This document shows positions 5,925-12,846 of a DNA stretch of 12,846 nt, piece by piece. Source of the DNA: UMGS1649 sp045604405 (lineage in GTDB: Bacteria; Bacillota; Clostridia; TANB77; CAG-465). The notes beneath the pieces are model-generated. The model had not been told where the DNA came from and ran no database searches. It saw nothing but the letters and a program-made list of their open reading frames with translations. How positions within the stretch are numbered: position 1 is the first letter of the stretch; each line of letters opens with the position of its first letter. The stretch lies in the NCBI GenBank assembly GCA_045604405.1, contig JAZUNZ010000041.1:1-12846 (forward strand). Direction: 5' to 3'. Both the position numbers and the translations under genes were made by a program.

Positions 5925-8900
5925 ATGGATTTTGTACATCTACATATGCATACAGAGTATAGTTTGCTTGATGGTGCAAATAAGATTAAAGAATTGGTAG
6001 CTAAAGTTAAAGATTTGGGAATGAACGCTGTGGCCATAACTGACCACGGTAATATGTTTGGCGCTATCGAACTATATAAAGAATGTAAAAGTGTAGGAAT
6101 CAAACCGATTATAGGATGCGAGGTATATGTTGCACCAAGAAGTAGATTTGAAAAAGAGTCTAAAGTAGACACGGAACCAAATCATTTAATACTTTTGGCA
6201 ATGAATAATAATGGATATAAAAACCTGGTAAAGCTTATATCTATTGCATATACAGAAGGCTTCTATTATAAACCAAGAATAGATTTAGAAGTATTAGAAC
6301 AATATAATGAGGACATAATTGCTCTTAGTGGATGTATGGCGGGAGCTGTAGCAAGAAAAATTATAGACGGAGATATTGAAGGTGCAGAAGAAACTGCTTT
6401 AAAATATAAAGCAATATTTAAGGATAGATATTATTTGGAAATACAAGATAATAAATATCCAGATCAAATGGTAATAAACCAAAATCTAGTTGCTATGTCA
6501 AATAAACTAAACATTCCTTTAGTAGCAACGAATGACTGCCATTATCTTACCAAAGAAGATTATTATGCACACGAAGTTTTGTTGTGTATACAAACAAAAA
6601 AGAAAATGTCTGATGAAGACAGGATGACATTTGAAACAAATGAATTCTATGTAAAATCTCCTGAGGAAATGGTAAATTCGTTTAAAAATGTTATATCTGC
6701 AGTAGAGAATACAAAAAAGATTGCAGATAAATGTAATGTGGAATTTGAGTTTGGACATACTATACTTCCAAACTTTGACATACCAGATGGCATAACCCAT
6801 TACGAATATTTTAGAAACTTTTGTTATGAGGGCTTGAAGAAAAGATACTCTGGAGAACAATATGAAAAGGCTGCAGAAAGACTAGAATATGAACTCGGAG
6901 TTATAGACAAGATGGGGTTTATAGACTACTTTTTAATAGTATCGGACTTTATTCGTTATGCAAAGGAACAAAAGATTCCGGTAGGACCGGGCAGGGGATC
7001 TGGCGCTGGGTCTGTTGCAGCATATGCTAGTGGTATTACAGATATAGATCCTTTAAAATTTAATTTAATATTTGAAAGATTTTTAAATCCGGAAAGAATA
7101 AGCATGCCGGATTTTGACGTAGATTTTTGTTTTGAAAGGCGTCCTGAGGTTATAGACTATGTTGCAAGAAAATATGGAAAAGACCATGTGGCTCAAATTA
7201 TAACATTTGGTACTATGAAGGCTAGAGGAGCAATAAGAGATATAGCAAGAGCGATAGACATTCCTTATCAAAGGGCCGATGAAATAGCAAAAATGATTCC
7301 TATGGAAATGAAAATGACTATTGAAAAAGCATTAGAAATAAATCAGGAATTAAAACTTCTTTATGAAAATGATGAGGAAACAAAGAAGTTGGTTGATCTT
7401 GCTATGAAAGTTGAAGGTTTGCCACGACACGCATCAACTCATGCTGCAGGTGTAGTTATAACCAAGGATCCTGTAGATACATACGTACCGCTATATGTAA
7501 ATCAGGACCAAATATCTACGCAATACACAATGACAACACTTGAAGAACTAGGACTTCTTAAAATGGACTTTTTAGGCTTAAGAACGCTTACAGTTATCAA
7601 TGATGCGAAATATTTAATAAAGAAAATTCATGGGATCGATGTGGATTTTGGGGATAACTATGACGACCCTGGAGTATATAAGTTGCTATCTGAGGGAAAG
7701 ACAACAGGAGTATTTCAACTAGAAAGTGGGGGCTTTAAGCAAATGATGAAAGAACTTAAGCCAACCTCTATAGAAGATATAGCTGTAATGTTATCTTTGT
7801 ATAGACCAGGACCAATGGATCAGATACCGAGATATATCAGGTGCAAAAATGATCCAGAGCATATAGAGTATACACATCCTGCACTTGAACCAATACTTAA
7901 AACCACTTATGGATGTATGGTATACCAAGAACAAGTTATGCAAATATTTAGGGAACTAGCCGGCTATAGCTTTGGTAGAGCTGATCTTGTGCGTCGCGCT
8001 ATGGGTAAGAAAAAAATAGATGTAATGAATAAGGAAAGAGAAATATTCATTCATGGCCTAGAGGAAGATGGTAAGCACGTTATTGATGGAGCGGTTAATC
8101 GTGGAATCGATGAGAAGAGTGCCAACAAAATATTTGATGAAATGGCTGAGTTTGCAAAGTACGCATTCAATAAATCTCATGCTGCAGCATATGCCGTAGT
8201 ATCTTATCAAACGGCATACCTTAAAGTGCATTATCCGGCTGAATTTATGGCGGCTACAATGAATAGTTTCTTAGGAAATTTAGATAAAGTGCCAGAATAT
8301 ATAGCTGAGTGTAAATTACTTGGAATAAATGTTTTAAGACCAGATATTAATGAAAGTTATGCACGTTTTGCAGTTATAAACGGAAATATTAGATTTGCAT
8401 TGGCTTCAATAAAAAATATTGGAGAAGCGGCAATTGAACAAATTACTGAAGAAAGAAAGAAAAATGGAAAGTATAAAAATTTTGTAGACTTTCTTGAGAG
8501 GGTTCAAAGTGAAAGAGTAAATAAAAAATGTATCGAATCGTTAATTAAAGCGGGTGCATTTGATGAACTTGAAAAAGAATATAACAGATATGACCTTTTA
8601 GCAAATTACGAAAGTATTATTGATTCAATAAACACTGAACGTAGAGGGAATATCGCTAACCAAGTGAATCTTTTTGATACAGTAATAACATCGCAAGATG
8701 TAGTAAAGCACGTGATTTTAAAAACTGGTACCGTGCCTACAAAAAGAGAACTTCTAGATATGGAAAAGGAGATGACAGGACTTTATGTTTCTGGACACCC
8801 ACTAGATGAGTATATGGAAAAAATACAAAAGATATCAACTATTACAACAACGGAACTTTTAGTCGCTTCAGAGATGGCAAATTCAGAGGAAGAAACTGAT

Positions 8901-9407
8901 GCTATATCAAATGAAAAGTATGACGGCAAAGAGGCTACAATGTGCGGTTTGATTACAAATTTAAAGAAAATATTTACTAAGAGTAATAGGCAAATGGCAT
9001 TTTCGGAATTTGAAGACATATATGGCTCTATAGAAGCTGTGTTTTTCCCAACCGTATATGAGAAGAATATAAATTTAATTTGTTCAGACAAGGTAGTAGA
9101 AATAAAAGGCAAGATAAGTTTTAAAGAAAATGAGAAACCAAAAATATTGGTGGATAAAATAAAAGAACTTGGTGTGTATACCAAACTATTTGTAAAGATT
9201 GCTTGCGATCAAACAGAAGAACAGGGTAAAATTAATGAATTGTTTGAAGTATTAAAGACAAGCGAAGGAGAAATACCTGTATATGTCTATTTTAAGAATA
9301 GAGATGAGCTGAAAATGCTCGCAAGAAATTGGTGGGTTAGCCCTACAGATGGTTTTATGGAAAATATTTATGAGCGATTTGGAAGAGAAAATATAAAACT
9401 TATATAA
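5925..9407 (+). CDS. dnaE: DNA polymerase III alpha subunit DnaE
   Basis: DnaE is a C-family replicative polymerase that extends primers at the fork with the beta clamp. At 1160 residues it is full length. The N-terminal PHP domain (about 1-270) retains H7, H9, D16, H41, E66, H87, C137, D204 and H206, the apparent full set of metal ligands. The palm has PDFDVD (395-400), giving catalytic D396 and D398, and MDFLGL with D548. A GPGRGSGAGS loop lies near residue 350. The C-terminal third holds the helix-hairpin-helix region and an OB fold from about 1003 on. The start fits the family's MDFVHLHMHTEYSLLDG opening. In low-GC Gram-positives a PolC usually coexists; none is in this window. It has its own promoter and no terminator before the next gene. 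Confidence 0.97.
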   Translation: MDFVHLHMHTEYSLLDGANKIKELVAKVKDLGMNAVAITDHGNMFGAIELYKECKSVGIKPIIGCEVYVAPRSRFEKESKVDTEPNHLILLAMNNNGYKNLVKLISIAYTEGFYYKPRIDLEVLEQYNEDIIALSGCMAGAVARKIIDGDIEGAEETALKYKAIFKDRYYLEIQDNKYPDQMVINQNLVAMSNKLNIPLVATNDCHYLTKEDYYAHEVLLCIQTKKKMSDEDRMTFETNEFYVKSPEEMVNSFKNVISAVENTKKIADKCNVEFEFGHTILPNFDIPDGITHYEYFRNFCYEGLKKRYSGEQYEKAAERLEYELGVIDKMGFIDYFLIVSDFIRYAKEQKIPVGPGRGSGAGSVAAYASGITDIDPLKFNLIFERFLNPERISMPDFDVDFCFERRPEVIDYVARKYGKDHVAQIITFGTMKARGAIRDIARAIDIPYQRADEIAKMIPMEMKMTIEKALEINQELKLLYENDEETKKLVDLAMKVEGLPRHASTHAAGVVITKDPVDTYVPLYVNQDQISTQYTMTTLEELGLLKMDFLGLRTLTVINDAKYLIKKIHGIDVDFGDNYDDPGVYKLLSEGKTTGVFQLESGGFKQMMKELKPTSIEDIAVMLSLYRPGPMDQIPRYIRCKNDPEHIEYTHPALEPILKTTYGCMVYQEQVMQIFRELAGYSFGRADLVRRAMGKKKIDVMNKEREIFIHGLEEDGKHVIDGAVNRGIDEKSANKIFDEMAEFAKYAFNKSHAAAYAVVSYQTAYLKVHYPAEFMAATMNSFLGNLDKVPEYIAECKLLGINVLRPDINESYARFAVINGNIRFALASIKNIGEAAIEQITEERKKNGKYKNFVDFLERVQSERVNKKCIESLIKAGAFDELEKEYNRYDLLANYESIIDSINTERRGNIANQVNLFDTVITSQDVVKHVILKTGTVPTKRELLDMEKEMTGLYVSGHPLDEYMEKIQKISTITTTELLVASEMANSEEETDAISNEKYDGKEATMCGLITNLKKIFTKSNRQMAFSEFEDIYGSIEAVFFPTVYEKNINLICSDKVVEIKGKISFKENEKPKILVDKIKELGVYTKLFVKIACDQTEEQGKINELFEVLKTSEGEIPVYVYFKNRDELKMLARNWWVSPTDGFMENIYERFGRENIKLI

Positions 9408-9436
9408 TTGCAATTTACATAAAAAAGTGATATAAT
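9408..9436 (+). promoter_or_regulatory. Putative promoter of the 134-residue gene
   Basis: TTGCAA (9408-9413) and TATAAT (9431-9436) are 17 bases apart, and TGn at 9428-9430 extends the -10. The -35 box begins one base after the dnaE stop. Transcription would start near 9443, giving a leader of about 44 bases. Readthrough from dnaE is also possible because no terminator intervenes. Confidence 0.8.
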
Positions 9437-9486
9437 TATTTTGTTGGAATAATGTACTCAAAAATTAATTAGATTGGGGGATCCAA

Positions 9487-9891
9487 ATGGCAAATGAACG
9501 TAGTGGTAATATGAGAGTATCCGAAATGATAAGTCAGATAAAAAACAGACTAAACGAACTCGAAATGGGATATTTTCATAAACGGGCAAACAGACAACTT
9601 GTAGACGGAATAAAATTCCTGGAAATGATACGGAAGCCGCCATACAACAGGTGTACAACCGTAAGCGAATTAAAAAAGACAATAAGTGGGGAACGAGCAA
9701 AACTGAAACAACAGATAGCAGACTTAGATAGCTCTATGCCGGGTCATCAGTTTAACTTTTTTGAAGAAAAAGAAGAATTGTCTGAAGAAGAGCAGAAGAC
9801 TCTAATTAAAGTGAAAGCACGGATAACCGAAGAAGTTAAATGGCTTCATAAGTGTTTGGGTATGTGTGCAAACAAAGATTATTTTAATTAA
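9487..9891 (+). CDS. Unknown basic helical protein, 134 residues
   Basis: I do not recognise a family. The ATG follows GGGGGA at 9476-9481, and the gene has its own promoter and a good terminator 5 bases after the stop. The product is soluble-looking and mostly helical. It has a basic N-terminal half (HKRANRQ at 31-37, RKPP at 49-52), a helical middle (60-80), an acidic stretch (93-102) and a C-terminal helix with C123 and C127 spaced C-x3-C. A third Cys is at 56; two or three cysteines alone do not make a metal site. It differs from its neighbours in base use: I count 147 G+C in 405 bases (36%), and five of nine Arg codons are CGN, whereas AGA dominates elsewhere. That suggests a different history or weak expression selection. 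Function unknown. Confidence 0.8.
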   Translation: MANERSGNMRVSEMISQIKNRLNELEMGYFHKRANRQLVDGIKFLEMIRKPPYNRCTTVSELKKTISGERAKLKQQIADLDSSMPGHQFNFFEEKEELSEEEQKTLIKVKARITEEVKWLHKCLGMCANKDYFN

Positions 9892-9896
9892 TCTAG

Positions 9897-9929
9897 ATAG
9901 TGATGATAAAATTTATCATCACTATTTTT
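9897..9929 (+). terminator. Rho-independent terminator of the 134-residue gene
   Basis: ATAGTGATGATA (9897-9908) pairs perfectly with TATCATCACTAT (9914-9925) around a 5-base loop. TTTT at 9926-9929 follows. The stretch after it, 9930-9970, is AT-rich with no feature I can support. Confidence 0.9.
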
Positions 9930-9970
9930 CTGTAATAAAAAGAGTTTATAGTAAAGTTAAATTAAAAGAA

Positions 9971-9991
9971 ACACTTGTAAAATATAAGTGT
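9971..9991. repeat. Imperfect dyad over the dgk -35 region
   Basis: ACACTTGTA (9971-9979) and TATAAGTGT (9983-9991) are inverted repeats with one mismatch around AAA. The left arm includes most of the -35 box TTGTAA (9975-9980). The placement is that expected for a repressor operator, but in AT-rich DNA such a dyad can be chance. Confidence 0.45.
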
Positions 9992-10003
9992 CTGTAATAT
10001 AAT
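9975..10003 (+). promoter_or_regulatory. Putative promoter of the dgk-leuS unit
   Basis: TTGTAA (9975-9980) and TATAAT (9998-10003) are 17 bases apart. The predicted start near 10010 gives a leader of about 20 bases, with GGGG at 10018-10021 as a weak ribosome binding site for the ATG at 10030. It seems to serve leuS too, since no promoter lies in the gap between the two genes. Confidence 0.75.
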
Positions 10004-10029
10004 ATTATCATTAATTTGGGGTAGTAGAA

Positions 10030-10911
10030 ATGAAGAAAATAAGACTTATATATAACAAATCAGCCGGACAAAATAAGTCAAGTGAAATTATAAGTGATAT
10101 TATTGGAAAGTTTAATGAAAATAATTTTGAGGTTACCGCGTTTAGAGCTTCAAAAGACAACTCTTGCGAGGATTTTATACGTGAGACACCAGATGATACA
10201 TATGCCATTGTAGTAGCAGGTGGAGATGGCACAATAAACAAAGTCTTGAACCTTATGATGAAATATAAAATTCAGACTCCGTTAGGAATTATACCTGCAG
10301 GAACTTCTAACGATTTTGCAAATCATATAGGAATATTTGGTAATATTGAACTAGCGGTAGATAAGATAATACAAGGAAATATTGAAAGCGTAGATGTAGG
10401 ACTGGTTAACGATACTTATTTTATAAACGTCCTCTCTGCAGGAATGTTTTCAAGCACTTCATATAAAACTGACAAACGACTCAAAGAGATTTTAGGGCAT
10501 GCCTCATATTTTATAACTGCGGCAAAACAACCTTTTGAACAAAAACCATTTAAAATAAGAATTGAAACGGAAGATGCTGTGTTAGAAGAAGAGGTAGTTG
10601 TATTTATTGTATTTAATGGAAGTAGTGTTGGAAGAATAGATTTATTTTCTAATAATCCAAGCATACAAGATGGAATGTTAGATATGGTAATATTAAGAAA
10701 AGGTAAAATGAACGAAACGTTGAAGATCTTAGGGGAATTAGATGATGGAGAGTTCCTAGCTAATGACAACATAGTTTATCTTAAAGATAGAAAATTTAAA
10801 ATATCAATGCTGGATGGCAAGTGTGATAGACCAGATGTTGATGGGGATGAAGGTCCAGACTTCCCACTTGATGTTAAATGTATAGAAAAAGGAATTAAAA
10901 TGTTTTTATAG
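10030..10911 (+). CDS. Diacylglycerol kinase catalytic-domain lipid kinase (DgkB/YegS type)
   Basis: This family transfers phosphate from ATP to a lipid such as diacylglycerol at the inner face of the membrane, often to recycle lipid into phospholipid synthesis. The 293-residue length is typical. The nucleotide-binding motif GGDGT is at 64-68, preceded by AIVVA, and GIIPAGTSNDFA spans 86-97. QDGMLD (213-218) and DGDEGP (271-276, with E274 the probable catalytic base) match the C-terminal domain. The start opens with a strand-like KIRLIYNKSAG, normal for the family, and no membrane segment is present. Substrate cannot be fixed from sequence: DgkB, YegS, BmrU and ceramide or sphingosine kinase-like members share these motifs. 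leuS begins 15 bases after the stop, so the two are probably co-transcribed. Confidence 0.9.
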   Translation: MKKIRLIYNKSAGQNKSSEIISDIIGKFNENNFEVTAFRASKDNSCEDFIRETPDDTYAIVVAGGDGTINKVLNLMMKYKIQTPLGIIPAGTSNDFANHIGIFGNIELAVDKIIQGNIESVDVGLVNDTYFINVLSAGMFSSTSYKTDKRLKEILGHASYFITAAKQPFEQKPFKIRIETEDAVLEEEVVVFIVFNGSSVGRIDLFSNNPSIQDGMLDMVILRKGKMNETLKILGELDDGEFLANDNIVYLKDRKFKISMLDGKCDRPDVDGDEGPDFPLDVKCIEKGIKMFL

Positions 10912-10914
10912 AAA

Positions 10915-10920
10915 GAAGGA
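10915..10920 (+). promoter_or_regulatory. Ribosome binding site of leuS
   Basis: GAAGGA lies 6 bases before the leuS ATG at 10927. The gap between dgk and leuS is only 15 bases, leaving no room for a promoter or a T-box leader. Confidence 0.75.
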
Positions 10921-10926
10921 ATAATT

Positions 10927-12846
10927 ATGTATGATAAAATAATAGATAAAAAATGGCAAGACAAATGGTATTCATCAGATTGCTTTAGTGCAAAGGAAGA
11001 TGATACAAAAGAAAAATTTTATGGATTAGTAGAGTTTCCATATCCGTCTGGAGTAGGACTTCACATAGGACATGTTAAGGCATATATTGGACTAGAAGTT
11101 ATTTCTAGAAAGAAAAGACTAGAAGGATATAATGTATTGTTCCCAATAGGTTGGGATGCCTTTGGTTTACCTACAGAAAACTATGCAATAAAGACAGGAA
11201 TACATCCAAGAGTTGTAACTGATGACAACATTAAAAAGTTTACAGAACAATTAAAAGCAGTAGGGTTTTCTTTTGATTTTTCAAGACAAGTAGATACAAC
11301 GGATCCTCAATATTATAAATGGACACAATGGATATTCTTAAAATTGTTTGAAAAAGGATTAGCATACAAAGATATAACAGAAGTAAACTACTGTAATAAT
11401 TGTCAAGTTGTACTTTCAAACGAAGAATCACAAGGTGGTAAATGTGATAGATGTGGATCTGAAGTAATCCAAAAAGAAAAAGAAGTATGGATGTTAAAGA
11501 TTACAGATTATGCAGAAAAACTGTTAGAAGGTTTAGATAAAGTAGATTATCCAGAAAGAATAAAGTTACAACAAAGAAATTGGATAGGAAAATCTACAGG
11601 AGCAGAAGTTGAATTCCCATTAAATGGATTGGATGAAAAATTAACAGTTTATACAACAAGACCAGATACAATGTTTGGTGTAACATTTATGGTTATAGCT
11701 CCAGAACATCCATTAATACAAAAATATAAAGATAGAATAGAAAATATAGCTGAAATAGAAGAATATGCAGTAAATGCTAAAAAGAAAACAGAGTTTGAAA
11801 GAGTACAACTTGCTAAGGATAAAACTGGTGTAGAAATAAAAGGAATTAAAGTTATTAATCCAATAAATGGAAAGCAAGTTCCGCTTTGGGTTTCAGACTA
11901 TGTTATGATGGGATATGGAACAGGAGCAATAATGGCAGTTCCAGCACATGATACAAGAGACTATGAATTTGCTAAAAAGTTTGGTATAGATATAATTCAA
12001 GTAATATCTGGTGGAGACATAGAAAATGAAGCTATGACAGATATATATAATGGTAATATGATGAACTCAGATTTCTTGAATGATATGCCTGTAAAAGAAG
12101 CTATAGAAAAAATGAAAGACTATGTAGAGGAAAAAGGTATAGGGCGTAAAAAAACAAATTACTTTATGAAAGATTGGGCTTTTGCAAGACAAAGATATTG
12201 GGGAGAACCTGTACCAATTATAAAATGTGAAAAGTGTGGATTAGTTCCAGTTCCAGAATCCGAACTACCATTAACATTGCCAGATGTTGAAGATTTTAAA
12301 CCGGGAGAAGGTGGAGAATCTCCTCTTATTAAGGTGGATTCTTGGGTAAATACTGAATGCCCTAAATGTCACGGCCATGCGGTAAGAGAAACTGATACAA
12401 TGCCACAATGGGCAGGATCTAGCTGGTATTATTTAAGATATATGGATCCACATAATAATGATGTGCTTGCTTCTAAAGAAGCGTTAAATTATTGGGGACA
12501 AGTAGATTGGTATAATGGTGGAATGGAACACGTTACAAGACACTTAATTTATTCTAGATTTTGGCATAGATTTTTACATGATATTGGTGTTGTTCCTACA
12601 AAAGAACCATATGCTAAAAGAACAGCTCAAGGGCTAATACTTGGTTCTGACGGGGAAAAGATGTCTAAATCAAGAGGAAACGTAATAAAACCGGATGATA
12701 TTGTAAATGAATATGGAGCAGATACATTGAGAACATATATATTGTTCATAGGAGATTACGAAATGGCAGCTCCTTGGTCTGATAATGGAGTAAAAGGTGT
12801 AAAAAAATTCTTAGATAGAGTTGTTCGTTTAGAACAATTTGTAACA
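10927..12846 (+). CDS. leuS: Leucyl-tRNA synthetase, 3' end outside window
   Basis: LeuS charges tRNA-Leu with leucine in the cytoplasm and hydrolyses mischarged products. The frame is open to the last base, giving 640 residues of a protein usually about 800-860 long; the C-terminal tRNA-binding part is missing only because the window ends. HIGH is at 46-49 and KMSKS at 578-582. A zinc-type cysteine cluster lies at C156, C159, C173 and C176, and a second at C434, C437, C478 and C481. The CP1 editing domain shows TTRPDT (243-248) and GYGTGAIMAVPAHDTRDYEFA (329-349) with the conserved Asp at 345, so editing is probably intact. The ATG follows GAAGGA at 10915-10920. It appears to depend on the promoter before the upstream lipid kinase gene; no T-box leader is seen. 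Confidence 0.96.
   Translation, partial: MYDKIIDKKWQDKWYSSDCFSAKEDDTKEKFYGLVEFPYPSGVGLHIGHVKAYIGLEVISRKKRLEGYNVLFPIGWDAFGLPTENYAIKTGIHPRVVTDDNIKKFTEQLKAVGFSFDFSRQVDTTDPQYYKWTQWIFLKLFEKGLAYKDITEVNYCNNCQVVLSNEESQGGKCDRCGSEVIQKEKEVWMLKITDYAEKLLEGLDKVDYPERIKLQQRNWIGKSTGAEVEFPLNGLDEKLTVYTTRPDTMFGVTFMVIAPEHPLIQKYKDRIENIAEIEEYAVNAKKKTEFERVQLAKDKTGVEIKGIKVINPINGKQVPLWVSDYVMMGYGTGAIMAVPAHDTRDYEFAKKFGIDIIQVISGGDIENEAMTDIYNGNMMNSDFLNDMPVKEAIEKMKDYVEEKGIGRKKTNYFMKDWAFARQRYWGEPVPIIKCEKCGLVPVPESELPLTLPDVEDFKPGEGGESPLIKVDSWVNTECPKCHGHAVRETDTMPQWAGSSWYYLRYMDPHNNDVLASKEALNYWGQVDWYNGGMEHVTRHLIYSRFWHRFLHDIGVVPTKEPYAKRTAQGLILGSDGEKMSKSRGNVIKPDDIVNEYGADTLRTYILFIGDYEMAAPWSDNGVKGVKKFLDRVVRLEQFVT

Noticed and set aside
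9471..9891. C-x3-C near the end of the 134-residue protein as a zinc or redox site.
   Set aside because: Only two closely spaced cysteines plus one distant one are present, with no further ligands in a recognised pattern.

Overview
The window is AT-rich bacterial DNA. The hand-counted 60-base samples are about 22-36% GC, and Arg codons are mostly AGA. It reads as a low-GC Gram-positive chromosome, probably a clostridial relative. ScpB, AddB, a clostridial-type DnaE, and AGGAGG-type ribosome binding sites with TATAAT promoters all fit that. The seven stop codons visible are five TAA, two TAG and no TGA. No species can be named from the sequence alone. I see no tRNA, rRNA, CRISPR array, insertion sequence, phage gene or origin.

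Layout, all on the + strand. Bases 1-236 are noncoding and hold three stem-loops that close off something upstream. Next comes scpB (chromosome condensation), whose stop codon lies inside the ribosome binding site of addB (recombination nuclease subunit). An unknown 85-residue gene follows, with a near-consensus promoter and a strong terminator. An unknown 394-residue helical, acidic-tailed protein comes next; it starts at TTG and is also enclosed by its own promoter and terminator. dnaE (DNA polymerase III alpha) has an apparently complete set of PHP metal ligands. An unknown 134-residue gene has higher GC and unusual Arg codons. The last pair is a diacylglycerol/lipid kinase family gene and leuS, which is cut by the window end after 640 codons.

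The unifying theme is chromosome maintenance and core housekeeping: ScpB with SMC, AddB with AddA, and DnaE in replication. The usual partners scpA and addA are not next to these genes. Apart from scpB-addB and dgk-leuS, the genes appear to be separate transcription units. Six putative promoters were found. Five have both boxes 16-17 bases apart, and three carry the extended -10 form TGnTATAAT.

No clearly new multi-gene system is visible. The best candidates for undescribed biology are the three unknown proteins (85, 394 and 134 residues). Their operon signals look real, but nothing in the sequence assigns them a function.
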